64,000 nt of DNA from Salsipaludibacter sp963812245 (lineage in GTDB: Bacteria; Actinomycetota; Nitriliruptoria; Nitriliruptorales; Nitriliruptoraceae), in assembly GCA_963812245.1 (NCBI GenBank), contig CAWEUK010000002.1, positions 930,001 to 994,000 of the forward strand, given 5' to 3'. Both the position numbers and the translations under genes were made by a program. Below, one piece after another: positions 26,377 to 34,612 of the stretch (positions within the stretch are counted from its first letter, which is position 1; each line of letters begins with the position of its first letter). The notes beneath the pieces were generated by a model that saw only the letters and a list, made by a program, of their open reading frames with translations, was not told the DNA's origin and made no database searches.

Positions 26377-27352
26377 ATGGACACACGACCACTGCATCGT
26401 GGCGGCCCCGACGTCTCGGAGGTGGGGTTCGGTGCCTGGGCCATCGGGGGGAGTTGGGGCGAGGTCGACGACGACGAGTCGATCGCGACGCTCGAGACCG
26501 CGATCCGGGCGGGGGTGACCTTCTTCGACACCGCCGACGTCTACGGGGACGGGCACAGCGAGCGACTCGTGGGCCACATCGCCGCCGAACACGACGTGGT
26601 CGTGGCGACCAAGATGGGTCGGCGGGCCGAACTGGACCCCGCGCTGTGGACCCGGGCGCAGTTCCTGTCGTGGCTCGACCGGTCCCGACGCAACCTCGGT
26701 GTGGACACCGTCGACCTGGTCCAACTGCACTGCCTGGGTACCGAGATCTACGACATGGACGGTGTGTGGGATGCCCTCCGCGAACTGCAGGACGACGGCG
26801 TGGTCTCCGCGTTCGGCGTGAGTGTCGAGACGGTCGACGAGGCGCGTTGCCGCCCTGGAGGTCGACGGGCTGGCCACGATCCAGTTGATCGCCAACCTGT
26901 TCCGGATGAAACCGGTCGATGTCGTGTTCGACGCGGCTCGCGACGCCGGTGTCGGGGTGATCGTGCGTGTCCCGCTGGCCTCGGGCCTGCTGACCGGCAA
27001 GTTCACGCAGGACACGACCTTCGAGGCCGACGACCACCGCAACTTCAATCGCGACGGCCAGGCCTTCGACGTCGGCGAGACCTTCGCAGGGGTGCCGTGG
27101 GAGGTTGGCCTGGCGGCCGTCGAACGAGTGCGTCCCCTGGTGCCCGACCACCTCACGATGGCGCAGTTCGCACTGCGATGGGTGCTGGACCACGATGCCG
27201 TCAGCGTCGTCATCCCGGGTGCCCGGACCCGCGCGCAGGCGCGCGGCAATGCGGCTGCGTCACACCTCGATCCACTGCGTCCCGAGGTCCATGCGACGCT
27301 GCGGGAGATCTACGACGAGATGATCAGGCCCCACGTGCACGATCGCTGGTGA
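26377..27352 (+). CDS. Aldo/keto reductase, frame broken by one indel
   Basis: About 325 aa when joined. N-terminal part (26377 to about 26846): GFGAWAIGGSWGEVDD, FFDTADVYGDGHSERLVG with catalytic D and Y, and VVVATKMG with the catalytic Lys. C-terminal part (another frame to 27352): IQLIANLFRMKP, VPLASGLLTGKFT, and VVIPGARTRAQARGN (NADPH phosphate site). The shift near 26846 (DEAR / VAALEVDG) is repaired by one added base, and no domain is lost. It would reduce aldehydes or ketones in the cytoplasm; substrate unknown. ATG at 26377 has AGGAG 6 nt upstream. Confidence 0.85.
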
Positions 27353-27362
27353 CCTGGCACTC

Positions 27363-27378
27363 CCGGGCGCTCGCCCGG
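27363..27378. terminator. Short hairpin between convergent AKR and ACAD genes
   Basis: CCGGGCG and CGCCCGG are separated by two bases (27363-27378) in the 37-bp gap between two convergent stops. A compact GC hairpin, plausible as a shared terminator. Confidence 0.35.
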
Positions 27379-27389
27379 ATCGGGCTGGC

Positions 27390-28484
27390 TCACACGATGC
27401 CGAGCACGTCCCCCAGTCGGCGTCGCCACCACCGACCGCTGCCCAGGAGCAACGTCGCCGCACTGGCGCGCTTGTAGTACAGGTGCGCGTCGTGCTCCCA
27501 CGTGAACCCGATGCCGCCGTGGACCTGGATCGAGTGGCCGGTGATGCGCGCCGCCGTCGCGGGGCACAGCGACGCCGCCATGGGGACCGCCACGGCCAGT
27601 TCCGCGTCGTCACCGATCGCCAGGGCGCGGGCAGCCCACCACGCCGTGGACCTGGCTGCCTCGAGCTGGACGAGGTCGTCGGCCAACAGGTGCTTGATGG
27701 CCTGGAACGACCCGATCGCCCGACCGAACTGGCGACGAACCCTGGCGTAGTCCACGGCCATGGCATGGGCGCCGGCGGCCACGCCGACCATCTCGTTGGC
27801 GAGCATCACCGCACCGACGGTGCGGGCACGCTCCACGACGGCGGCCGCGTCCCCGGTCATGGCGTCGCCGTCGTCGACGGCCACGGCAGCGAATTCGACT
27901 CGGGCCAGCGGCCGGGTCGGGTCCAGCGCCTCCATGGCGGTCATCGTCACGCCGTCGCGGTCGGTCGGAACGACGAACGCGCCATGGTCCGTTCCGACGA
28001 TGACCGCCTGGGCGCCCAGCCCCTCGATGACGTGACTGGCATGACCGCTCAGCGTGGTGGCATCGTCGACGATCGCGACCCGCACTCCGTCATGCGCGCC
28101 GTCCAGGGGAACGGCCACCGCGACGCGCAGGTCTCCCGCAGCGATCGCGGGCAGCATGGCCGTGCGCTGGGCATCGGTGCCATGGTCCAGCAGGGCCGCC
28201 GTGGCCATGATCGTCGACAGGAGCGGCATCGGGGCGACGGCACGGCCGACTTCCTCGAACAGCACTGCCACCTCGACCATGCCGTACCCCGCGCCGCCCA
28301 GGTCCTCCGGGATCGCCATGGCCTGCCAGCCCATGCCGGCGACCTCACGCCACAGGCGTTCGTCGAAGGCGGTGGGCGTGTCCATCAACTGGCGCACCCG
28401 GGTCGTGGGCACCCGGTCGGCCAGGAACTCCCGCGCCACCGATCGCAGGGCCGCCTGCTCCTCGGTGAGCACCAGCTCCTGCAT
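27390..28484 (-). CDS. Acyl-CoA dehydrogenase, second of a pair
   Basis: 364 aa from MQELVLTEEQAALRS to the stop. N-terminal helical domain (AMAIPEDLGGAGYGMVEVAVLFEEVGRA), beta domain and C-terminal domain (RRQFGRAIGSFQAIKHLLAD, VHGGIGFTWEHDAHLYYKRA) define an FAD-dependent acyl-CoA dehydrogenase of the shorter FadE type. No ribosome binding site precedes 28484. A better one (AGGA) precedes an ATG at 28567, which starts MTDTATTDTSV in another frame; a single indel near 28490 would join them, so the true N-terminus may lie there. Together with the next ACAD gene it probably forms a heteromeric enzyme, as adjacent FadE pairs do in actinobacterial steroid and lipid catabolism. Confidence 0.85.
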   Translation of the reverse strand: MQELVLTEEQAALRSVAREFLADRVPTTRVRQLMDTPTAFDERLWREVAGMGWQAMAIPEDLGGAGYGMVEVAVLFEEVGRAVAPMPLLSTIMATAALLDHGTDAQRTAMLPAIAAGDLRVAVAVPLDGAHDGVRVAIVDDATTLSGHASHVIEGLGAQAVIVGTDHGAFVVPTDRDGVTMTAMEALDPTRPLARVEFAAVAVDDGDAMTGDAAAVVERARTVGAVMLANEMVGVAAGAHAMAVDYARVRRQFGRAIGSFQAIKHLLADDLVQLEAARSTAWWAARALAIGDDAELAVAVPMAASLCPATAARITGHSIQVHGGIGFTWEHDAHLYYKRASAATLLLGSGRWWRRRLGDVLGIV

Positions 28485-28745
28485 CGAGGTGGCATCGTCA
28501 TGCTGGCGATCGCGTCCGTGGCGGACGGATCGGCGACAGACGTGTCGGTGGTGGCCGTGTCGGTCATGGTGGGATCCTGTCGGGCGACTGCTGGGGTGCG
28601 GTGGGGGAGCGTGGCCGAGAGGCCGGATCGTGGTCGTCGGCCGGTCGGCACCGGGGCCGGTCAGCGCCGGTCGGCTGGGCGGGCCGGTCGGCTGGGGCGC
28701 CGGTCAGCGCCGGCGGCTGGGCGGGCCGGACGGCCACGGCTGGCG

Positions 28746-29928
28746 TCACCGGGCGACGTCGCGCCACGGCAGGTCCTTGTCGACGCGCGGTTCTCCCGGC
28801 AGGCCGAGCACTCGCTCGCCCAGGATGTTGCGCAGGATCTGCGAGGTGCCGCCCTCGATGGAGTTGGCGCGCGCGCGCAGGAACGCGTGTTGCGGGGTGG
28901 CCTCGGGGCACCTCGTCCAGGGTCGGCGCCGTGAGCGGGTAGCCACCGGGCATCAGCAGGCCGTCGGGGCCGAGCAGCTGCATCGTGAAGGTGGTCACCT
29001 CCTTGTTCAGTTCGGCCCAGTGCAGCTTGGAGGTCGACCCCTCCGGTCCGGGTGTGCCGGCGGTCCTGGCGTGGGCGGCCCGCAGCGAGGTCAGGCGCAG
29101 GGCCTCGGCCTCGATCCACAGGTCCAACAGGCGGTCGGCCAGCGCGGGATCGTCATGGTCGTGGTCGTGCCATGCGGTCACGGCGTCGGCGATGGCGCCA
29201 CTGCCCCGCGGCGGCACGTTGCCACCGATCGCGACCCGCTCGTTCATCAGCGTGGTCATCGACACCGACCAGCCGGCGCCGACGTCGCCCAGTCGCATCG
29301 AGTCGTCGATGTGCACGTCAGTGAGGTAGACCTCGTTGAACTCGGCCTCGCCGGTGATCTGGTGCAGCGGCCGGACGTCGACGCCGTCGTTGTCCATGTC
29401 GAGCACGAAGTACGTCAGGCCGCGGTGCTTGGGTTGCCCGGGATCGGTCCGTGTCACGAGCAGCCCCCAGCGCGCGATGTGGGCCAGCGTGGTCCACACC
29501 TTCTGGCCGTTGACGATCCACTGGTCGCCTTCCCGGACGGCCGACGTCGCCAGGTTGGCGAGGTCCGAGCCCGCGCCCGGCTCGCTGAACAACTGGCACC
29601 AGATCTCCTCCAACGTGAACATCGGCCGCAGCAGTCGGTCCTGCATGGCGTCGTCGGCATGCGCCAGCAGGGTCCCGGCCCCCATGCCGATGCCGATGAT
29701 GTTGGCGCGGATGTTGGACTGGTCGGCGCCGGCCTCGGCCAGGCGTGATCGGACGTGGGCGAGGTGACGCGGTGACACGCCCAACCCGCCCTTGCCCTCG
29801 GGGTGGTGGACCCACGCCAGGCCTGCGTCGAACTGCGCGCCCCAGAATTCCGGTGGGGGCGTCGACGCCGGCGGGTGTGTTGCCAGCAGGTCGTCGATGG
29901 CGTCGTCGATGCGAGTGATCTCGTCCAC
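28746..29928 (-). CDS. Acyl-CoA dehydrogenase, first of a pair, frame broken by one indel
   Basis: About 394 aa. N-terminal domain with EFWGAQFDAGLAWVHHPEGKGG, beta domain with QLFSEPGAGSDLANLATSA (FAD/acyl contact), and C-terminal SIEGGTSQILRNILGERVLGLPGEP, which is in a different frame after a one-base shift near 28908 (TAPTLDE / PEATPQHAFL). The GTG start at 29928 has AGGAG 8 nt upstream; an ORF extending to 30060 is not needed. It lies upstream of the second ACAD on the same strand, with a 180-bp GC-rich spacer containing two copies of a roughly 30-bp direct repeat. A heteromeric partner role is inferred. Confidence 0.85.
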
Positions 29929-30109
29929 GTGGCGTGCTCCTGCAGGGGATCGCCAACTGTAGGACGCGCGCCGTCGGCGAGTGAGGTGGCGTGACCCCGC
30001 TGGAGGACGGGCACCGTCGGCGAAGCGGGTTGCGTGACCTGTCGGCACCCCCGTCGACATCGCTAGGCTGCGGCGCCACGGGCCACGCCATCACGGGGGA
30101 AGCCGATCC

Positions 30110-31767
30110 ATGTCATGTCCATCCTGCGGCGCCACTCGACCGGACACCCAGCAACCCTGCCCGACCTGCGGGGCCGCCGGCATGGCTGACCGGCCCGAGG
30201 ATGCCGGTGCCGGAAGTACCGAGGCCGGACAGTACCGAGGCCGCCAGTACCGAGGTCGCCAGTACCGAGGCCCCCAGGACCGAGGCCGCCACGACCGAGG
30301 CTGCCAGTCCCGATGCTGGCCTTCCCGATGCTGGCAGTGCCGATGCCGCCCCGGCCCCTGGCCCGCCCGGCGGCGACGGTCACCCGCCGCCGCCCGAGTG
30401 GACGGCCCCCGTCGCGCCGCCGGCGTCGACCCTGGATCCGCCGACCCTGGACCTGGGCGTGCCGCCACCGGCCCCGCCACCTGGGCAACCACCGATCGGC
30501 TCGGCCTCCAGCGGCGGATCTGGCGGACCGCCACCCGTGCCGCCCGCGCCGCAGGGTGTGTCCGCGGGCAGCGGGCGCACCTGGATCCTGGTTGCACTGG
30601 GTGTCGGTCTGCTCGTGGTGATCGGGGTCGTGGCGTTGGCGGTGGGGCTGGTGCGGGGCGCCGATCCCGATGCCATCTTCGCCGCCACCGAGGCCACTGT
30701 GCCCGACCCGGGCGGCGACACCGAGGCACCGGGAACCGACACCGCACTGGACGAGTTGTGGGTCGCGTGTGCCGACGGGGACATGGCGGCCTGCGACGAC
30801 CTGTACACCAGGTCGGAGGTCGGGTCCGAGTACGAGGACTTCGGTCGCACCTGCGGGCGTCGCGTCGAGGATGCCGGTCTGTGCGTCGATGCCTTCAGCG
30901 GTGACGCCGACGCCACCGACGACGGCGATGCCGGTCTGCCCGAGGAAGGGCCGGATGCGGCACCACCCGGGTCGGACTCCGCGATGGACGAGCTGTGGGC
31001 GGCCTGTGCGGCCGAGGACTGGCAGGCCTGCGACGACCTGTTCTTCGAGTCCGAGTTCGGATCGGTCTACGAGGAGTTCGGCCGCACCTGCGGCTACCGC
31101 GTCGACGGATGCCTTCCTGTGCACCGAGGACATGACGGATCCCGAGGCCGCGGATGATGGCGCCGGCGCCGGTGACATTCCCGGGGCGGGACCGGATGCC
31201 GCCGCCACGGCTGCGCCGGCGACCGACGCGGAACTGGATGAGCTGTGGGAGGCCTGCGCGGCCGAGGACTGGGAGGCCTGCGACCTGCTGTACTTCCAGT
31301 CGTCGGCCAACTCCGACTACGAGTTCTTCGCTGCCACCTGTGGTGCCCGTGACCTGCTCGCCGGTGGCAACGACCTGTGCCAGGTCCTGCATGCCGAGCC
31401 GGACACGCCCCCGGTGCTGCTTCCCACCGAACTGACGTCGGGCACCTGCTTCGACGAGCCGGAGGAGGGCACGGTCGTCTTCTGGGTCCAGACGATCCCG
31501 TGTGGGAGGGAGCATGACATCGAGATCATGGGCGTCGCCTCGCTGCCTCGCGGGCCCATGCCCGAGGACATGGCTGCCGCAGCCGTCGACGTGTGCCTGC
31601 CGATCTTCGACGGGTTCGTCGGCCTCGCCTACACGGCGTCGCGTCTCGACATCTACCACCTGTCACCGACGCCGGAGAGCTGGGAGCTCGGTGACCACGA
31701 CGTCGCCTGTGGGGTCTACGACCCCAGCGGACCGGTCGAGGGATCCCTCAAGGGCAGCAAGCGATGA
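30110..31767 (+). CDS. Zinc-ribbon membrane protein with three ELWxAC modules and a septum-formation domain; frame broken by two indels
   Basis: About 550 aa. N-terminal double-CxxC zinc ribbon (MSCPSCGAT..., CPTCGAAG), then a run of pentapeptides STEAA/STEVA/STEAP, a Pro-rich linker and one transmembrane helix (TWILVALGVGLLVVIGVVAL). Outside the membrane are three copies of a roughly 45-residue module, LDELWxACAxxDWxACDDL followed by GSxYExFGRTCG, each with conserved Cys, beginning near 30747, 30984 and 31233. A C-terminal domain (31438-31755; SGTCFDEPEEG, VPC-like IPCGREHDIEIMG, WELGDHDVACGVYD) matches the septum-formation family. Frame changes lie near 30200 and 31108. The function is not established; an envelope or division-associated role is suggested by the domain name only. 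Confidence 0.78.
30219..30310 (+). repeat. 15-bp-period coding repeat
   Basis: About six degenerate 15-bp units of the form AGTACCGAGGCCGCC encode STEAA-like pentapeptides in the zinc-ribbon protein, grading into SPDAG/LPDAG units. The array lies immediately after the first frame break (near 30200). Confidence 0.7.
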
Positions 31768-31801
31768 GGGGCTCCAGTGCCACGCCACGGTGCGACGGTG
31801 A

Positions 31802-32083
31802 TCAGTCGCCGAACCCCTCGTAGGCGGCGTCCATCTCGTCGGAGGTGTAGGACCGGAAGGCGATCATGGTCCGGGTCGAGACCAGCCCCTCGAGCGTGGA
31901 CAGGTCCTCGGTGACCACGCGCGCGATGGCGTCGTGGCTGGGAACGGCCAGCACGACGACCACGTCGGCCTCGCCGCCGGCCACCGAGTGGGCGGAGCGC
32001 ACGCCGTCGAACTCCGCCGCCCGAACTGCAGCACTGGCGATGTGGTCGGGTTCGACATTCATCAGCACGAACGCGTGGATCAT
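31802..32083 (-). CDS. Stand-alone Lrp/AsnC ligand-binding (RAM) domain protein
   Basis: 93 aa, about the size of the effector domain of Lrp/AsnC regulators without the helix-turn-helix. MIHAFVLMNVEPDH at the N-terminus and GEADVVVVLAVPSHDAIARVV in the middle are typical of the RAM fold. Such proteins bind amino acids and may assemble with full-length Lrp proteins. AAGGA precedes the ATG by 6 nt. It lies downstream of kynureninase on the same strand, so an amino acid sensing role linked to tryptophan/kynurenine is possible but unproven. Confidence 0.85.
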   Translation of the reverse strand: MIHAFVLMNVEPDHIASAAVRAAEFDGVRSAHSVAGGEADVVVVLAVPSHDAIARVVTEDLSTLEGLVSTRTMIAFRSYTSDEMDAAYEGFGD

Positions 32084-32201
32084 GGCTGGTCCTTGGCGTG
32101 GTTGGCGGGGGCGGGGCGCGGTCGGGGCACGCGGGGCCGGGCTGTCGATCCTAGGCCGCCCAGCCACGTGACCGGTCCTGTTGCCGCCGGGCCGGTGCTG
32201 C

Positions 32202-33494
32202 TCATGTCACCGGGCTGGCATCGTTGCCATGGGCGAGGTGTGCACCGGCGCGCACCACCTCGACGATTCGTCCGACCGCGGTGTGGACATCCAGGAACGA
32301 GGTGGTCAGTGGCGACAGGCCCAGGCGCACGATGTCGGGCGCCCGGAAGTCGGGGATCACGTCAGCCTGTTCGATCAGTGCGCGGGTGACGCCCCAGCCA
32401 TGTTCGTGGGCCAGGGACACGTGGCCACCGCGGTCGTCGGGGTTGCGCGGCGACGCCAACGTGAAGCCCAGCGGCGCGAGGTGCTGGTCGGCGAGGTCGA
32501 CCAGCACCGTCGTCAGCGCCGTCGACTTTGCCCGGATGCCGTCGATGCCGGCATCGGCGACCATCGTGATGCCGGCTTCGGCGGCCAGCAGTGACAGCAT
32601 CGGGACCGTGCCGACGTGGACGCGGCGGATGTCGGGTGACGGGCGGAAGTCGAGGTCGAAGGAGAACGGTGCCTCGTGGCCCCACCACCCGGTGATCGGG
32701 TTGGTCAACTGCTCCTGCAGGTCGGAGCGGACGTAGGCGAACGCGGGGGCGCCCGGTCCACCGTTGAGGTACTTGTAGGTGCAGCCGACGGCCATGTCCG
32801 CGCCGTGGGCGGCCAGGTCCACCGGCACCGAGCCTGCCGAGTGGCTGCAGTCCCACACCACCAGCGCACCTGCATCGTGGGCGGCGGCCGTCACCTCCTC
32901 GATGTCCCAGATCCACCCGGACCTGTAGGCGACGTGGCTCAGCGACACGATCGCGACGTCGTCGTCCAGGCTGGCGCGCAATGCCTCCATGTCCCCGTGG
33001 ATGCCGTCGGGACTGGCGAGCGTGACGACCCTGGTGTCGGGGACCAGTTCGGCGATGCCGGCCAGGACGTGGTTGTCGGTCGGGAAGTTGAGGTCGTCGG
33101 TGACGATCGTGTGGCGGCCGTGCTGCAGGCGCAGGCCGGCCACGACCAACTTGAACAGGTTCGTCGAGGTCGACTCCGAGATGATGACCTCGCCCGGGCG
33201 CGCGCCGATCACCGGGGCCAGTGCGTCACCCAGTCGGACATGGGCATCCCACCAGCCCTCGTTCCACGACCGGATCAGGCGATCACCCCAGTCGTGGTCG
33301 GCGACCTGGCGGACCCGCTCGGCGGCGGCGCGGGGCATTCGGCCCAGCGAGTTCCCGTCGAGGTAGAGCAGGTCGGGATCGGTGACCACGAACTGGTCGA
33401 TGGCACTCGCCAGCGGGTCGTCGCGGTCCAGCTCGAGCGCCCGGTCGTGGCCGGCCATGTCCGGGAACGGGCCCCGCGCCAGGCTGTCCACCAT
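32202..33494 (-). CDS. kynU: Kynureninase
   Basis: 430 aa, the usual length. PLP enzyme that splits kynurenine (or 3-hydroxykynurenine) to anthranilate (or 3-hydroxyanthranilate) and alanine. YLDGNSLGRMP at the N-terminus, SESTSTNLFK, VVWDCSHSAG (D215) and GCTYKYLNGGPGAPAF with Schiff-base K241 are diagnostic. The ATG at 33494 is followed by a GTG; GAGGAG stands immediately upstream. The open frame runs on without a stop into the upstream SDR gene, but this is an artefact of one base near 33562 (see the SDR entry). No tryptophan dioxygenase or formamidase gene is in the window. Confidence 0.92.
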   Translation of the reverse strand: MVDSLARGPFPDMAGHDRALELDRDDPLASAIDQFVVTDPDLLYLDGNSLGRMPRAAAERVRQVADHDWGDRLIRSWNEGWWDAHVRLGDALAPVIGARPGEVIISESTSTNLFKLVVAGLRLQHGRHTIVTDDLNFPTDNHVLAGIAELVPDTRVVTLASPDGIHGDMEALRASLDDDVAIVSLSHVAYRSGWIWDIEEVTAAAHDAGALVVWDCSHSAGSVPVDLAAHGADMAVGCTYKYLNGGPGAPAFAYVRSDLQEQLTNPITGWWGHEAPFSFDLDFRPSPDIRRVHVGTVPMLSLLAAEAGITMVADAGIDGIRAKSTALTTVLVDLADQHLAPLGFTLASPRNPDDRGGHVSLAHEHGWGVTRALIEQADVIPDFRAPDIVRLGLSPLTTSFLDVHTAVGRIVEVVRAGAHLAHGNDASPVT

Positions 33495-33532
33495 CGCTCC
33501 TCGTCGTTGGTCCCTGCCCGCATCGGACGGGG

Positions 33533-34301
33533 TCACAGGGTGGTGCGGGCACCACCGTCGATCGGGCAGGACTGCGCCGGTCACGTAGGCGCCAGCTCGG
33601 GATGCCAGGAAGACCACGGCGCCGGTGATGTCGTCGGCATCACCGAAGCGCCCGCGTGGGATGCGGGCGGCGAACGCCTTGCCGGCCTCGGGATCCTCGA
33701 GCGCGAACGCGGTCATGTCCGACGGGAAGAAGCCGGGGGCGATGACGTTCACGGTGATGTGTTCGGGGGTGAGGCGCTGGGCCATGTGCCGGCTCATGTG
33801 GTGCACGCCGGCCTTGGAGGCCGAGTAGGCGTAGGTCTCCCACTCGGGCACGGTGAAGCCGTCGACGCTGCCGATCGTGATCACGCGGGCAGGGTCCTCG
33901 GGCGTGGCGGCCGCGCGCAGCAGTGGCAGCAGGGCCTGCGTGGTGTGGAAGACGGCCGTGACGTTCACGTTCATGACCTTCTCGAAGCCGCGACGTGCGT
34001 AGTCGTCGATCGGCTCGCCCCAGGCGATCCCCGCGTTGTTGACCAGGACGTCCACGTGGTCGGTGTGCTCGGCAACGGCAGCCGCCAGCGACTCGATGCC
34101 ATCCTGGGTGGACAGGTCGGCGGCGACCGGGATGCAGGCGTCCCCCAGTCGATCGGCTGTTTCCTGCAGGTTGTCGAGCTTCCGCGAGGTGATCAGGACG
34201 GTGGCACCGGCGTCGACCAGGCCGGTCGTGATCATCTCACCGATGCCGCGACCGCCTCCGGTCACGACGCAGAACTTGCCGTCGACGTCGAACAGGGACA
34301 T
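33533..34301 (-). CDS. SDR-family oxidoreductase, last codons shifted by one indel
   Basis: About 256 aa. Classical short-chain dehydrogenase: TGGGRGIGE (14-22) binds the cofactor, NNAG (88-91), catalytic S145, Y159 and K163 in YSASK. The last visible in-frame residues GAYVTGAVLP should continue IDGGARTTL and stop at 33533, the standard SDR ending. Instead one extra base near 33562 makes the frame read DRRWCPHH and run into kynureninase. AAGGAG precedes the ATG by 7 nt. It is probably co-transcribed with kynU; the substrate is unknown. Confidence 0.88.
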
Positions 34302-34612
34302 GGCGTGGCTCCTTGGTGGACTGGCTCTCGAGGTGCAGGTGCATCCGCACGTTCGGGCGCGGTGCAGCGGATCGTGACCCGTCGTGCTGTCGGATCCGTG
34401 TGCAGCGTCGTCGTCTGTGGCAGGCTAGACCGTGGCTCGCCACACCATGGTGGCTCGTCGCAGACGACGGCTCGTCGGAAATGGACGTCCTGGCGCTGGG
34501 TCGTCGGAACATGCCGGGTCGTTGGACCAACAGCGCGTCGTCAGCGCCACGGCGCGCGCGGACATGGCAGCGCGTTGCACCAGGACGCGGCACGGGACGA
34601 TTGGAGGTCGAG
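34302..34612. other. Divergent intergenic region, SDR / FAD-Fe-S oxidoreductase
   Basis: About 310 bp between divergent genes, presumably with both promoters. No gene and no clear palindrome were identified. Open frames through it are upstream extensions without start signals. Confidence 0.4.

Noticed and set aside
32202..34301. A genuine bifunctional SDR-kynureninase
   Set aside because: A normal SDR ending and stop are present in the adjacent frame, the second gene has its own start region, and similar one-base errors occur throughout the window.
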